Part shown: positions 8,312 through 17,617 of the stretch, piece by piece
How the letters are laid out: every line of letters begins with the position of its first letter
How positions within the stretch are numbered: position 1 is the first letter of the stretch
Assembly: GCA_026393455.1 (NCBI GenBank)
Contig: JAPLAE010000098.1
Span: 1 to 41,205, forward strand
Reading direction: 5' to 3'
Source of the DNA: Actinomycetota bacterium
GTDB taxonomy: Bacteria; Actinomycetota; Acidimicrobiia; Acidimicrobiales; Acidimicrobilacustridaceae
Length of the DNA: 41,205 nucleotides
The notes under the pieces: model-generated
Told to the model about the DNA's origin: nothing
Databases searched by the model: none
The model's input: the letters and a program-made list of their open reading frames with translations, nothing else
Position numbers and translations under genes: made by a program

Positions 8312-9142
8312 TTAATTCACTTGAGAAAACGCCTCAAGAACTGATGTAGCGATAGTCGCAGGATCTTCTAGTGGTCCGAAGTGGGCGAGGTCGGGAAACG
8401 ATGCGATCGTTCCATGAGGCAGCGCTTCAGCGATCGGCCGCCCGAAGATTGCGGGGACGCCATCTTCGACGCCCATTGCGATAGTGACGGGGCACCTCAC
8501 GTCGTGAAGGGCGGCAAACGCATGATGCGACATGCCGTGGGCGTAGACCTCGGCTTCGTTTTCGGGCCGGCACTTGAGTGAAACGGTTCCATCGACATTC
8601 TGAGTGAAACCATGGTCGACGTAGACGCGCAGAACTTCTGGATGCAACGTATTGAACGGCGGCTTCGACGCGTAATTCTCATAGGCCGCGTCGAACGAGT
8701 CAAAGGTGTCGCGGCGTCGGCGGGCACCGTTCGAGAGTGGGTTGTCGGGATTGTGGCCAGTCACGTTGTCGGTTGGAACCACCACAGGTTCATAGAGGTA
8801 GAGCGCTGTGAATGTTCCAGGTCGTGCCTGTTCAGCGAGCAGTAGTGACGCTGCGCCTTTGGAGTGTCCAACGCCGTAGGGCCTCTCAAGCCCAATCCCG
8901 TCGATGACCGAAAGTACATCGTCGGCAAATCCGTACCATTCGAGGGGGCGATCCCGAGGCGCGTCCGAGTCGCCGTGTGCGCGCATGTCGATGGACCAGA
9001 GATGGAATCCAGTGAGGTGAGCAGCGAGTGGCTCCCAGACGCGGCCGTGGAATCCGGTGGCATGAGCAAGCACGAGTGGGGGGCCATCGCCGCCGAGGTC
9101 ATGAACCTCGATTTCGACACCATCGGTGGAAGTAACTCGCAT
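8312..9142 (-). CDS. Alpha/beta hydrolase
   Basis: GPPLVLAHATGFHGRVWEPLAAHLTGFHLWSIDMRAHGDSDAP..., nucleophile region YGVGHSKGAASLLL. Confidence 0.9.
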   Translation of the reverse strand: MRVTSTDGVEIEVHDLGGDGPPLVLAHATGFHGRVWEPLAAHLTGFHLWSIDMRAHGDSDAPRDRPLEWYGFADDVLSVIDGIGLERPYGVGHSKGAASLLLAEQARPGTFTALYLYEPVVVPTDNVTGHNPDNPLSNGARRRRDTFDSFDAAYENYASKPPFNTLHPEVLRVYVDHGFTQNVDGTVSLKCRPENEAEVYAHGMSHHAFAALHDVRCPVTIAMGVEDGVPAIFGRPIAEALPHGTIASFPDLAHFGPLEDPATIATSVLEAFSQVN

Positions 9143-9171
9143 CGCACCATCCTGCCTCTACGGTGTGCGGT

Positions 9172-9660
9172 GTGGCGCCAGATTCGACCAATTTCTCTGC
9201 GACAGGTGACGACCGGTGGCCCGATGACGAGGTTGTAGGTCCGGTAGATGCGGCAGTGCTTGAAGTGAATCGAGCTTTTTATGAATCGTTCGAAGCGTCG
9301 GATCTCAACGCGATGTCTGATCTTTGGGTGCATGACGATCGTGTGCTGTGTGTTCACCCTGGGTGGACAGCGTTACGGGGCTGGGCATCGATCGCAGCAA
9401 GTTGGGCCGTGATGTTCGACGGTCCTCAGCAGATTCAGTTCATCGTGACCGATGAACATGTTTCGGTGAATGGCGACGTGGCTTGGGTGTCATGCGACGA
9501 AAATCTTCTGACCATCGGTGCGAGCGCCACAGTCAACGCGCTCAATGTCTTCGAGCGCGTGAGCGACGGACAGTGGCGGATGGTGGCTCACCATGGTGCG
9601 CCAGTGATGATCGCGTCTGACGAAGAGTTCGACGAAGACTTCGACAACTACGAGGAGTAA
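9172..9660 (+). CDS. NTF2-like / SnoaL-like domain protein
   Basis: VLEVNRAFYESFEASDLNAMSDLWVHDDRVLCVHPGWTALRGWASIAASWAVMFDGPQQIQFIVTDEHVSVNGDVAWVSCDENLL. GTG start at 9172 favoured over 9163 because TACGGT lies 7 nt upstream. Confidence 0.85.
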   Translation: MAPDSTNFSATGDDRWPDDEVVGPVDAAVLEVNRAFYESFEASDLNAMSDLWVHDDRVLCVHPGWTALRGWASIAASWAVMFDGPQQIQFIVTDEHVSVNGDVAWVSCDENLLTIGASATVNALNVFERVSDGQWRMVAHHGAPVMIASDEEFDEDFDNYEE

Positions 9661-9666
9661 TTCCTC
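9652..9666. terminator. Small hairpin GAGGA-gtaat-TCCTC spanning a convergent gene junction
   Basis: Perfect 5-bp stem, loop contains the plus-strand TAA stop. Confidence 0.3.
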
Positions 9667-10567
9667 AGCTGTTGGACTTAAGGGTGTTGAGAATTTTCGA
9701 AAGTTCGCCGGTGTTGTCGTCGGGGACGATGTAACCCGTTTCGTCACGAATCGTGTCCCAGTTCGCGGCAATGTCTTCGGCCGTGAGGTTGGGGTTGAAA
9801 TAGCCCGGAGTGAGGCCAACGAAGAATCGGGAGATGACGCCGCCGGCCGCGGAGTAGACCTCACCGCTTGCCTCGCATGCTGAAGACGCAAGGTAGGCAA
9901 CGAGCGGGCTAACGAGCGCAGGATCCATTGCGTCCATGAGGCCGTCGAAAAGCCCTTCGGTCATGCGTGTCGCTGCAACCGGTGCGACGGCATTGGCTTT
10001 GACGTTGAACTTTCGTCCCTCAATGGCGAGCACACGAGTAAGGCCGACGAGACCCATCTTCGCGGCGCCATAATTCGCCTGACCAAAGTTGCCGAGGATG
10101 CCCGAGTTCGACGAAGTGGAAATGATGCGGCCGTAGCCCTTTTCCCGCATGATCACGTACGCGGGTTGCGTGACGTAGAACGCGCCGAGAAGGTGAACCT
10201 GAATCACGGCTTCGATCATTTGCTGGTCGAGATTGTGGAATGACTTGTCGCGCAGAATGCCTGCGTTGTTGACAACGATGTCGACAGTGCCGAACGTGTC
10301 GACAGCGGTCTTGACGATCGCCTTGCCACCGTCGGGAGTTGCGACGGAGTTGGTGTCGGCAACAGCTTCGCCGCCGAGATCAAGGATCTCTTGAACGACA
10401 GATTGCGCAGGTCCGACGTCGCCGCCATCGCCACTTACCGACCCGCCGAGATCGTTCACGACAATTCGAGCCCCACGACGGGCGAGTTCGAGTGCATGCT
10501 GGCGGCCGAGGCCACCACCTGCGCCAGTGATAATTGCGACCTGTCCGTCGAAGCCGATGTCAGTCAT
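9665..10567 (-). CDS. SDR-family oxidoreductase (multifunctional beta-oxidation hydroxyacyl-CoA dehydrogenase-like)
   Basis: MTDIGFDGQVAIITGAGGGLGRQHALELARRGARIVVNDLGGSVSGDGGD...NNAGILRDKSF...YGAAKMGLVGLTRVLAIEG. Confidence 0.92.
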   Translation of the reverse strand: MTDIGFDGQVAIITGAGGGLGRQHALELARRGARIVVNDLGGSVSGDGGDVGPAQSVVQEILDLGGEAVADTNSVATPDGGKAIVKTAVDTFGTVDIVVNNAGILRDKSFHNLDQQMIEAVIQVHLLGAFYVTQPAYVIMREKGYGRIISTSSNSGILGNFGQANYGAAKMGLVGLTRVLAIEGRKFNVKANAVAPVAATRMTEGLFDGLMDAMDPALVSPLVAYLASSACEASGEVYSAAGGVISRFFVGLTPGYFNPNLTAEDIAANWDTIRDETGYIVPDDNTGELSKILNTLKSNS

Positions 10568-10720
10568 GGGGATCCATCCTCTCCGCGTGGTGCACGCGGA
10601 CCGTCTAGTACGAACCGCTGGATCGTACTCAGAGGGGCCGGTGGGGCACCGCATCGCGTGTCTGGGGACCTTTCAGGACTCTCGTTAGCTCTGCGGTCGT
10701 CGGATGGGCCGGCGGTTCGG

Positions 10721-10726
10721 TAGCGT
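10721..10726 (+). promoter_or_regulatory. Candidate -10 (TAGCGT) 7 nt upstream of ATG at 10734
   Basis: TAGCGT-ggcactc-ATG. Confidence 0.5.
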
Positions 10727-10733
10727 GGCACTC

Positions 10734-11057
10734 ATGGCCCCGAAGATCAGTACCGAAAAGTTGTTCCGTCGTCTTCAGAAGGTTGTGGCTGCGGTTGATC
10801 TCCCCGGCGTTCCTGCTGGGACCTTCGGTAAAGTCTGGTTTGTGTCTGGCGTGACCTGGATCCGCTATCACGTGGCCTTCGAAAATGGCGCCGAGATCGC
10901 CAATGTCGATGGCGCGGAAATTACTGACCGGAAGGTTTGGCTCGCTGCGCAGGCTGTTCGTGACCAAGAGGCGCTTGAAATCGAACGAGCCGAGCGGCGC
11001 GAAGCTGCCCGCGCCGAAGCTTTGGCCAACTTGGCCACTGGTCCTGCTGCTCACTAA
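10734..11057 (+). CDS. Hypothetical protein
   Basis: MAPKISTEKLFRRLQKVVAAVDLPGVPAGTFGKVWFVSGVTWIRYHVAFENGAEIANVDGAEITDRKVWLAAQAV...; leaderless-type signal upstream. Confidence 0.75.
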   Translation: MAPKISTEKLFRRLQKVVAAVDLPGVPAGTFGKVWFVSGVTWIRYHVAFENGAEIANVDGAEITDRKVWLAAQAVRDQEALEIERAERREAARAEALANLATGPAAH

Positions 11058-11102
11058 TCGCAGTTTTTAGTTCCGCGTTGGCGGTATCGAAGGGACGTCC
11101 TC

Positions 11103-12134
11103 ATGAAGTTCGGCATGCAAATTGATTACGCGGGCGGTTTTGCTGAATCTGCCGCCAAGGTCGCGGACTATGAAAAAGCGGGCCTTGATATCGCGTGGGT
11201 GGCCGAGGCCTACGGGTTTGATGCCCCGACATTCATGGGTTATCTCGCAGCGAAGACCGAGTCCATAACAATCGGTGCTGGCATTCTCCCCATCTACACG
11301 CGCACGCCGACATTGATGGCGATGACGGCGGCCAGCATGGACATGCTCACCAACGGGCGTTTCATCCTTGGACTCGGTGCTTCGGGCCCGCAGGTCATTG
11401 AAGGCTTTCATGGCGTGAGGTACGACGCCCCGCTCGGACGCACGCGTGAGATCATCGATATCTGTCGAATTGTCTGGAAACGCGAACGCGTCACCTACGA
11501 CGGCAAGTATTACCAACTGCCATTGCCAGCCGGTGAAGGAACCGGCTTGGGTAAACCGCTCAAGATGATTGCCAAGCCAATTCGTGAAGACATTCCGGTA
11601 TGGATCGCGTCGCTCGGTCCGAAAAACGTCGAGATGACTGCCGAGATCGCCAACGGCTGGTTGCCAATCTTTTACATGCCCGAACGCGCCAACGATGTGT
11701 GGGGTGCCGACCTTGCCGCCGGCATGGCCAAGCGCGACCCAAATCTCGGTCCGCTTGAAATTTGTGCCGGCGGTTTAGTTGCTATTGGTGACGACAAGTC
11801 CGACATCGCAGAGCTGGCGCGACCGATGGTTGCTCTCTATGTGGGCGGCATGGGCGCAAAGGGGCGCAACTTCTACAACGACCTCATGTGCCGTTACGGC
11901 TATGAAGAGGAAGCGGAAAAGATTCAGGATCTCTACCTCGAGGGCAAGAAGGATGAAGCCGCAGCGCTTGTTCCTTCGGAGTTTCTAAAACTCACCAACC
12001 TGTGCGGGCCTGAAGGATTTGTACGCGAACGCATCGAGGCCTACGCCGCCGCGGGTGTGAATGTGCTCAACATCATCCCTGTGGGCGAGAACCCCACCGC
12101 GATGATTGAAAAGTTGAAGACCTGGGCTTCGTGA
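11103..12134 (+). CDS. LLM class F420-dependent oxidoreductase
   Basis: MKFGMQIDYAGGFAESAAKVADYEKAGLDIAWVAEAYGFDAPTFMGYLAAKTESITIGAGILPIYTRTPTLMAMTAASMDMLTNGRFILGLGASGPQVIEGFHGV. Confidence 0.95.
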   Translation: MKFGMQIDYAGGFAESAAKVADYEKAGLDIAWVAEAYGFDAPTFMGYLAAKTESITIGAGILPIYTRTPTLMAMTAASMDMLTNGRFILGLGASGPQVIEGFHGVRYDAPLGRTREIIDICRIVWKRERVTYDGKYYQLPLPAGEGTGLGKPLKMIAKPIREDIPVWIASLGPKNVEMTAEIANGWLPIFYMPERANDVWGADLAAGMAKRDPNLGPLEICAGGLVAIGDDKSDIAELARPMVALYVGGMGAKGRNFYNDLMCRYGYEEEAEKIQDLYLEGKKDEAAALVPSEFLKLTNLCGPEGFVRERIEAYAAAGVNVLNIIPVGENPTAMIEKLKTWAS

Positions 12135-12136
12135 AC

Positions 12137-12155
12137 GTCAGCGCAACGCGCTGAC
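12137..12155. terminator. Perfect hairpin GTCAGCGC-aac-GCGCTGAC at convergent junction
   Basis: 8-bp perfect stem, 3-nt loop, 3 nt after the LLM stop and covering the last codons of the minus-strand gene. Confidence 0.5.
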
Positions 12156-13100
12156 TCGCTCAATTACTGCTTCGGCCTCGGCCACGATCAAACGCACAAG
12201 CTCGCCCGCGGGTACGAGTTCATTGATGGCGCCCACGCCTTGGCCTGCAGGCCAAAACTCGCGTGATGGATCAACGTCAGTGCCGGGGCCAGCGCCGAGG
12301 TGATTAGCGCCGTCGTTCATTGATCGAATGAATTGAGCGGGGAAGGGCTCGATCTCGCTCGCGTGTTCTTCCCAGTACTGTGTGTAGTCGTTGCGGGCCA
12401 CGCGGCAGGTCTTTCCGGTGAAGCCCTTGGAAATGACGGTGTCATCCTCAGCCATGGAGAGAAGTTTCTCTTTATAACCCGGGGTTCCCCATGCTTCAGG
12501 GGTGGCGATGAATCGCGTGCCCATCCAGACACCTGCGGCACCGAGGCTGAGCGAAGCAGCAAGACCGCGACCATCAAACAGTCCGCCGGCAGCGACCACT
12601 GGGACCTTGCCTTCAACAACATCCACGATCTGTGGAACTAGCGCCATCGTCGCGATGGTGCCGGTATGGCCGCCGGCTTCGGTGCCTTGCGCAATCACGA
12701 GGTCGCAGCCTGCAGCGACAGCAGCGACGGCATGGCGAACCTTTCCGCACATGCTGGCGACGAGCACGTTGTTGTCGTGACACAACTGGACCACGTCGCG
12801 CGGAACGCCAAGGCCGGCGACAAAAACGCGTCCGCCGTTATCAATGATGGCTTGCACCTGTGCAGGCATATCGCCGGGGGCTGCGGTAAGTAGATCAACG
12901 CCGAATGGTTTGTTGGTCAGTTCGCGAACGCTCTGCATCTGTTGCACCATGCGGTCGAGGTTCATTGTTGATGCGCCCATGCAGCCGAAGCCGCCGGCCT
13001 CGCTCACCGCAGCAACCAGTTCGTAGTAACTGACGCCTCCCATTCCGGCGAGCATCACCGGATGCTCAATCTCGAGAAGGTCAGTGAGTTGAGTGCGCAT
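12138..13100 (-). CDS. Nitronate monooxygenase / 2-nitropropane dioxygenase-like flavoprotein
   Basis: MRTQLTDLLEIEHPVMLAGMGGVSYYELVAAVSEAGGFGCMGA...DLVIAQGTEAGGHTGTIATMALVPQIVD...VPVVAAGGLFDGRGLAASLSLGAAGVWMGTRFIAT. Confidence 0.94.
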   Translation of the reverse strand: MRTQLTDLLEIEHPVMLAGMGGVSYYELVAAVSEAGGFGCMGASTMNLDRMVQQMQSVRELTNKPFGVDLLTAAPGDMPAQVQAIIDNGGRVFVAGLGVPRDVVQLCHDNNVLVASMCGKVRHAVAAVAAGCDLVIAQGTEAGGHTGTIATMALVPQIVDVVEGKVPVVAAGGLFDGRGLAASLSLGAAGVWMGTRFIATPEAWGTPGYKEKLLSMAEDDTVISKGFTGKTCRVARNDYTQYWEEHASEIEPFPAQFIRSMNDGANHLGAGPGTDVDPSREFWPAGQGVGAINELVPAGELVRLIVAEAEAVIERVSALR

Positions 13101-14355
13101 GATCGCCACGGTACGCCCCCGGGCCGGTGAGCATCTTGCGTTGCCAGCGACGTGGGGTCAGGAGCAGCGCCCTGGGGTAGTCCTCAAAGAGCCATCGGGC
13201 GAAGTTGCGGCGGGTCCAGCCGCTGATGCCAGCGATTCGCACCGCGCCTCGGGCACCGCTCGGGCGCCGGAGGATGCGCATGAGTCGTTCGGCGAATCGA
13301 TGATCGACGCTGAGTTCTGTTTCTACTGAATGGGCGTAGGCGGACCTGCAGCCTTCAGGATTCTTCATGTTGGAGATGATCGCCTCGGCGGCCCATCTTC
13401 CGGTGAGGAGTGCTTGACCGATTCCCTCTCCCGTCATGGGATCAGTTGCGGCAGCGGCATCGCCAACAAAGAGGGTGCGTTCGTGCGAAAGCGCAATGCG
13501 GTCAACACGCGCGGGAATTGGCCACGCTCGATGAGGACCTTCCGCTTCTGCGTTGGGCCCGAGGAAGTCACGCACATGCGGTCGATTCAACAGTTCACGC
13601 CAGAGCGCTCCCATGTCGCCGACACTGTAGGAACTGTCGTCGCGCAGAATTCCGAAACCGACATTGGCAGTGCCGTCGGCCAATGGAAAGGACCATGCAT
13701 AACCGGGCAAAAGATCAGCTTCGAACCAGACCACGAGTTCGTGTGCAGCGCGTGGTGAGACGTTACGGAAGTACTGCCGGAAAGCGTGCCACTCGCCGCG
13801 ATAGCCCGGTTGAGCAAGATCGAGTGCTTTGCGAGTTGGCGACCACATTCCATCGGCGGCGATCACGTAGGTGGCACGAAACATTTCGCCAGTGTCCGTG
13901 GTGACGAGCGCGTCAGTATCGTTTTGTTGGATAGCAGTTAGAGCAAGGTTTTCTCGAACCTCTACGCCGGTTGATCGGGTAAGACCAACGAGTGCGGCAT
14001 CAAGATCGCGGCGACGACTCACGGCTGCGTAAACGCCGTTGTTTCTCGGCAGCGGGAATACGACTTCACGTCCACTGGGTGAGCGCACGATGACGTCTTC
14101 AACATTGATCCATGATGCAACCGATGTTGGATCAAGTCCGAGCGTGTCGAGTTCGCGAAGTGCTGATGTGGTGAGTCCGTCGCCGCAGATTTTGTCGCGA
14201 GGGAATGACGCCTTGTCGATGACCACGACACTTTTACCTGAGCGCTGCAATGTGATCGCTGCCGCGCATCCAGCAGGGCCGGCTCCCACGATGAGAACGT
14301 CGACTCGTCGTTCGGCGCCAGATTCAGATTCAGTAGGCGGGGGAGTGAGCGACAT
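13081..14355 (-). CDS. Geranylgeranyl reductase family FAD-dependent oxidoreductase
   Basis: RVDVLIVGAGPAGCAAAITLQRSGKSVVVIDKASFPRDKICGDGLTTSALREL...ADGMWSPTRKAL...LFVGDAAAATDPMTGEGIGQALLTGRWAAEAI. Overlaps the preceding gene by 20 nt. Confidence 0.92.
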   Translation of the reverse strand: MSLTPPPTESESGAERRVDVLIVGAGPAGCAAAITLQRSGKSVVVIDKASFPRDKICGDGLTTSALRELDTLGLDPTSVASWINVEDVIVRSPSGREVVFPLPRNNGVYAAVSRRRDLDAALVGLTRSTGVEVRENLALTAIQQNDTDALVTTDTGEMFRATYVIAADGMWSPTRKALDLAQPGYRGEWHAFRQYFRNVSPRAAHELVVWFEADLLPGYAWSFPLADGTANVGFGILRDDSSYSVGDMGALWRELLNRPHVRDFLGPNAEAEGPHRAWPIPARVDRIALSHERTLFVGDAAAATDPMTGEGIGQALLTGRWAAEAIISNMKNPEGCRSAYAHSVETELSVDHRFAERLMRILRRPSGARGAVRIAGISGWTRRNFARWLFEDYPRALLLTPRRWQRKMLTGPGAYRGDHAHSTH

Positions 14356-14362
14356 CGCTCGC

Positions 14363-14368
14363 AGGCTA
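14363..14368 (-). promoter_or_regulatory. Candidate -10 (TAGCCT) 7 nt upstream of reductase ATG
   Basis: Minus strand TAGCCT-gcgagcg-ATG. Confidence 0.5.
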
Positions 14369-14767
14369 GAGCGTCTCGGTATCTGGACCGAAGCCCGGGC
14401 GAACCTCTCCCGTTTCAAGTGGCCGCATCATGATGTCGATTGCAAGCCAAATGGTCTTTGAATATGGAAAGAACGCGAGTGGCAAGAGCCCTGCTGCCGC
14501 TATGGAAGCGATGATGATTGCGACGATCGGCGGGTCGGGCCAGAACGCCAAGAATCCGACGAGAAGCACGACGAGTAGTGCCCCGAAACTCACGATGGTG
14601 TTAATTCCGAGATCGCCAGTCCAATGACCTTCGATTCGTTCGAACTTGAGATTGCACTTTGGACAGCGCGGGAGCATGGTGAACCAGTGACGGAAAAGAT
14701 GGCCTTGTCCGCAGACAGCGCAGTGCTTCATACAGCCGCGTAGAAAGAGTCGCTTGTTCGGGGACAT
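14366..14767 (-). CDS. DUF983 membrane protein with zinc-ribbon-like Cys pairs (copy 1)
   Basis: LFLRGCMKHCAVCGQGHLFRHWFTMLPRCPKCNLKFERIEGHWTGDLGINTIVSF... plus two TM segments. Confidence 0.88.
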   Translation of the reverse strand: MSPNKRLFLRGCMKHCAVCGQGHLFRHWFTMLPRCPKCNLKFERIEGHWTGDLGINTIVSFGALLVVLLVGFLAFWPDPPIVAIIIASIAAAGLLPLAFFPYSKTIWLAIDIMMRPLETGEVRPGFGPDTETL

Positions 14768-14770
14768 CAG

Positions 14771-15289
14771 TTAGAACGTGATGCTGGGGTCGATATGGGT
14801 GATGTCGAGCGGTTCGGGTGGAATGGTTCCAGCGACGAGATCGGGAAGAAACTCACGTAACCGTCGAGGTAGGACCTGCGCGTCGGATTCCAAAAGTTCG
14901 TCGAGTCCCCACCAGTGGTGGCCGCCGAACGCCAGTGCTTCGAATGCTTCGAGGCCGCCGGGTTTACGCGTCGAGAGGTCGATCCGGTCCGTCCACGCGA
15001 CATGCACATGCTCGTGTTGATCAAACTTCCATCCAGCGAAGATGAACTTGGAATGTTGTGTCCAGACGCATGGGCCGATTTCCGCCTCAACGATTCCGGT
15101 CTCTTCGAAAAGTTCTCGACGAGCCGCTTCGGCGCTTGTTTCACCGTGCTCAATTCCGCCGCCGGGGATCTCCCACCACTGGCCCTTGGAGGCATCGGCA
15201 GGATCATGGGCTTCAAGGAGCAGGACGTGGCCATGTTGATCGAGAACAACCACGCGTGCGGCCGTTCGTTTGAGTACCCAATCAGCCAT
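14771..15289 (-). CDS. NUDIX hydrolase
   Basis: Nudix box GGGIEHGETSAEAARRELFEETGI. Confidence 0.93.
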   Translation of the reverse strand: MADWVLKRTAARVVVLDQHGHVLLLEAHDPADASKGQWWEIPGGGIEHGETSAEAARRELFEETGIVEAEIGPCVWTQHSKFIFAGWKFDQHEHVHVAWTDRIDLSTRKPGGLEAFEALAFGGHHWWGLDELLESDAQVLPRRLREFLPDLVAGTIPPEPLDITHIDPSITF

Positions 15290-16403
15290 GATTCTCCTCG
15301 AGCCAGTGAATCCATCGTCCATGGGGATGGGCGACAGCGAGAGCGGTTGTCGTGCAGTTCCCGCCCCTCCATGATCGCAGGCCGAGAAGGGTCGGTGTTC
15401 CTTCGCCTTCGTACTGGCCGAAGACCGATGGATCGAAGTCTGTGACCCACGGCGTGAAGCGGGGTTCTTCGAAGGTGATGAAGTCGAGATCGCGCTTGGC
15501 TCCCAATCGGTCAATGGTTTCGACTACAGCGTTCCTGCCGTTGGCGCCGATGTAAGCGAGCACCCAGGTTGAGAAGACAAGCAGATGGTCTTCGGCTGCA
15601 AACGGTGCGAGCGCTGAAGAAAGATCGGTTATCGCGTCGCCAGCGAGGAGATGCGGGGGTGACAGGCGCGCAACGTTGATTGCTGCGGCGAGTCGTTCGG
15701 GACGATCGGGGATGCCGGGCCACAGGCAAGCTTGGAGCCAACGGCATTCGGAATCGTTCATGACGTCAATGGGATTGGGGTCGAGGCCACGCCGCGAGAT
15801 GGGGGCGAAAACTTCAGTCGGAAATGGGGGAGTGATCGGACCACGCAGTTCGCACGCCAGTCGGACGGTTGCATTGTCTGGACCGCTAGCTACAACGAGA
15901 TTGCCGGTTCGAGTGAAGTCGATATGAAAGTGTTCAAGGTAAAGGTTGAGTCCGGCGCTTGGTCCGATCTCAAAGAGCACAGGTCGGGCACTGACATCGC
16001 GTTGAGCACGGCCGAATGCAACCGACAAGATCGCGCTTCGACCGACCTCGTTTGTCTGCACAGAACGGGTGCGCATGTTGTTGCGGACTTCGGCTGAATC
16101 GCGTTCTAGCAAGTCTCGAAGCAGTGGCATCGGATCAGCCTGAGATTCGCCGCGATAGATCGCGGCAAGTGGGCTTTCAGGATTGGCAAGAACTCGATCG
16201 TGTGTAGCAGCGAAAAAGAGAATCGGGATTCGTCCGCGTCGGGCATTTGGATTGGCTGCCGAAGCAATGAACTCCAAGAGCACTTGATCGGTGGCTACAG
16301 CGCGCGCGATCTGCTCATACAAGGGGGAGTACCCAGCGAAATCATTATCGGCGAGAAAGACGAAGAGGTCGGAGAGTTCCTCGATGGCGTCGCGCTCGCT
16401 CAT
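15282..16403 (-). CDS. DUF2332 family protein
   Basis: YSPLYEQIARAVATDQVLLEFIASA...ILFFAATHDRVL...PVLFEIGPSAGLNLYLEHFHIDF...DRLGAKRDLDFITFEEPRFTP. Confidence 0.85.
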   Translation of the reverse strand: MSERDAIEELSDLFVFLADNDFAGYSPLYEQIARAVATDQVLLEFIASAANPNARRGRIPILFFAATHDRVLANPESPLAAIYRGESQADPMPLLRDLLERDSAEVRNNMRTRSVQTNEVGRSAILSVAFGRAQRDVSARPVLFEIGPSAGLNLYLEHFHIDFTRTGNLVVASGPDNATVRLACELRGPITPPFPTEVFAPISRRGLDPNPIDVMNDSECRWLQACLWPGIPDRPERLAAAINVARLSPPHLLAGDAITDLSSALAPFAAEDHLLVFSTWVLAYIGANGRNAVVETIDRLGAKRDLDFITFEEPRFTPWVTDFDPSVFGQYEGEGTPTLLGLRSWRGGNCTTTALAVAHPHGRWIHWLEENHG

Positions 16404-16463
16404 GATGGCGAGGGTATCGCTCTGGGTACGACGTCGGCGGACGAATCACAGCACAATGGGAAG

Positions 16464-16913
16464 GTGAACGTGCCTGCCGGAACTTTGCTTCGTCGTGGAG
16501 CACGACGACGATGTCCGGTCTGTGGTCAAGGAAAACTCTTCCGCAACTGGGTGCGCATGGTGCCCGAGTGTCCGAGATGTGGGCTCGTCTTCGATCGTCT
16601 TCCCGGGCATTGGCTTGGCTCGTGGTTTCTCAACATCTGCGTCGTGCAGTTGGTTGTTGTCTTGATCCTTGCAATTGGGGTCGCTGCCACTTGGCCTGAG
16701 CCGCCGATGTGGATCATTGGCGGGGCAACTGCGCTATCGGCAGTATTGGTCCCACTTCTTTTCTTTCCGATATCACGAACGTTGTGGTGCGCGATTGACC
16801 TCGCGATGCGTCCACTTGATTACGACGACGGCGTCGCCCCGGGTTTCATGCTCAGCGAAGATCAGGAACGACTTGGAACAGAACGGTCTGCGTTACGCGA
16901 CGACGAAGAATGA
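16464..16913 (+). CDS. DUF983 membrane protein (copy 2)
   Basis: LLRRGARRRCPVCGQGKLFRNWVRMVPECPRCGLVFDRLPGHWLGSWFLNICVVQLVVV..., alignable by eye to the 14366-14767 product. Confidence 0.85.
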   Translation: MNVPAGTLLRRGARRRCPVCGQGKLFRNWVRMVPECPRCGLVFDRLPGHWLGSWFLNICVVQLVVVLILAIGVAATWPEPPMWIIGGATALSAVLVPLLFFPISRTLWCAIDLAMRPLDYDDGVAPGFMLSEDQERLGTERSALRDDEE

Positions 16914-16928
16914 ACGATGTTGATGCGC

Positions 16929-17516
16929 CTAGCGGGTAGTCGTTGGGGCTTCTGGAACGACCTGCACGACAAAGGTCAGCACTTTGTTTTCGGCTTGAGG
17001 CTGGCCGGCGATCTGGGTGTAACGGAACGAAAGAGTTGCTGGGCCGATCGACCGGCCGGCAAAAGAAATGATCTGGACGAGTGGAAGAACGGCGAGAGTC
17101 GTTGTTGTCGTAGTTGAACTCGCCGCCGCTGCGTTGAATCGAGTTGTCGGCGGTGTGGTTGTGGTTGTGGCGGTGGCCACTTCGGCCTTGGCGATCAATT
17201 CCGCATCGTCACTAAAACCCGAACCGAGTGCGATGAGGCGTGAGTTATCGATTGGAGCGAGTACCCATCGCCACCCCGATCCAGGATCGGCGGGCAGCAT
17301 GATCGCAAATTCCCGCCCCACCGCAGTCGAGATTGGGACAGCGGGATTGACGTAGGTGGGCGGATCAACGCGGCTGGGAATGCTGGTTTCCGTGGGGGCC
17401 TGGTCGGAACTCGATGATGTGCCACTCGAGCAACCGACAAGCAACGTGAGAAGTCCGATGGCGACAACAACCAAGTGGCGAAGACGGCTTGGTGACGCAA
17501 CGCAATTGTGAGTCAT
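16929..17516 (-). CDS. Secreted lipoprotein, chagasin-like (inhibitor I42-like) with Thr-rich insertion
   Basis: Lipobox LLTLLVGCSS; GREFAIMLPADPGSGWRWVLAP...ISFAGRSIGPATLSFRYTQIAGQPQAENKVLTFVVQVV; insert TATTTTTPPTTRFNAAAASSTTTTTT. Confidence 0.75.
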   Translation of the reverse strand: MTHNCVASPSRLRHLVVVAIGLLTLLVGCSSGTSSSSDQAPTETSIPSRVDPPTYVNPAVPISTAVGREFAIMLPADPGSGWRWVLAPIDNSRLIALGSGFSDDAELIAKAEVATATTTTTPPTTRFNAAAASSTTTTTTLAVLPLVQIISFAGRSIGPATLSFRYTQIAGQPQAENKVLTFVVQVVPEAPTTTR

Positions 17517-17617
17517 GCGAATCGGCGTGGGGTCGGAATCCATCCCCGTCAGACTACGGCCCTTCGTTGGAATGCTCAGTGCAACGGGGTGCTGTGACCC
17601 CATCTAGAGTCGCCATC

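Noticed and set aside
17100-17180. GTT/GTG-rich stretch resembling a microsatellite or regulatory repeat
   Set aside because: It is the reverse complement of the Thr-rich segment of the chagasin-like lipoprotein; irregular codons, coding origin.
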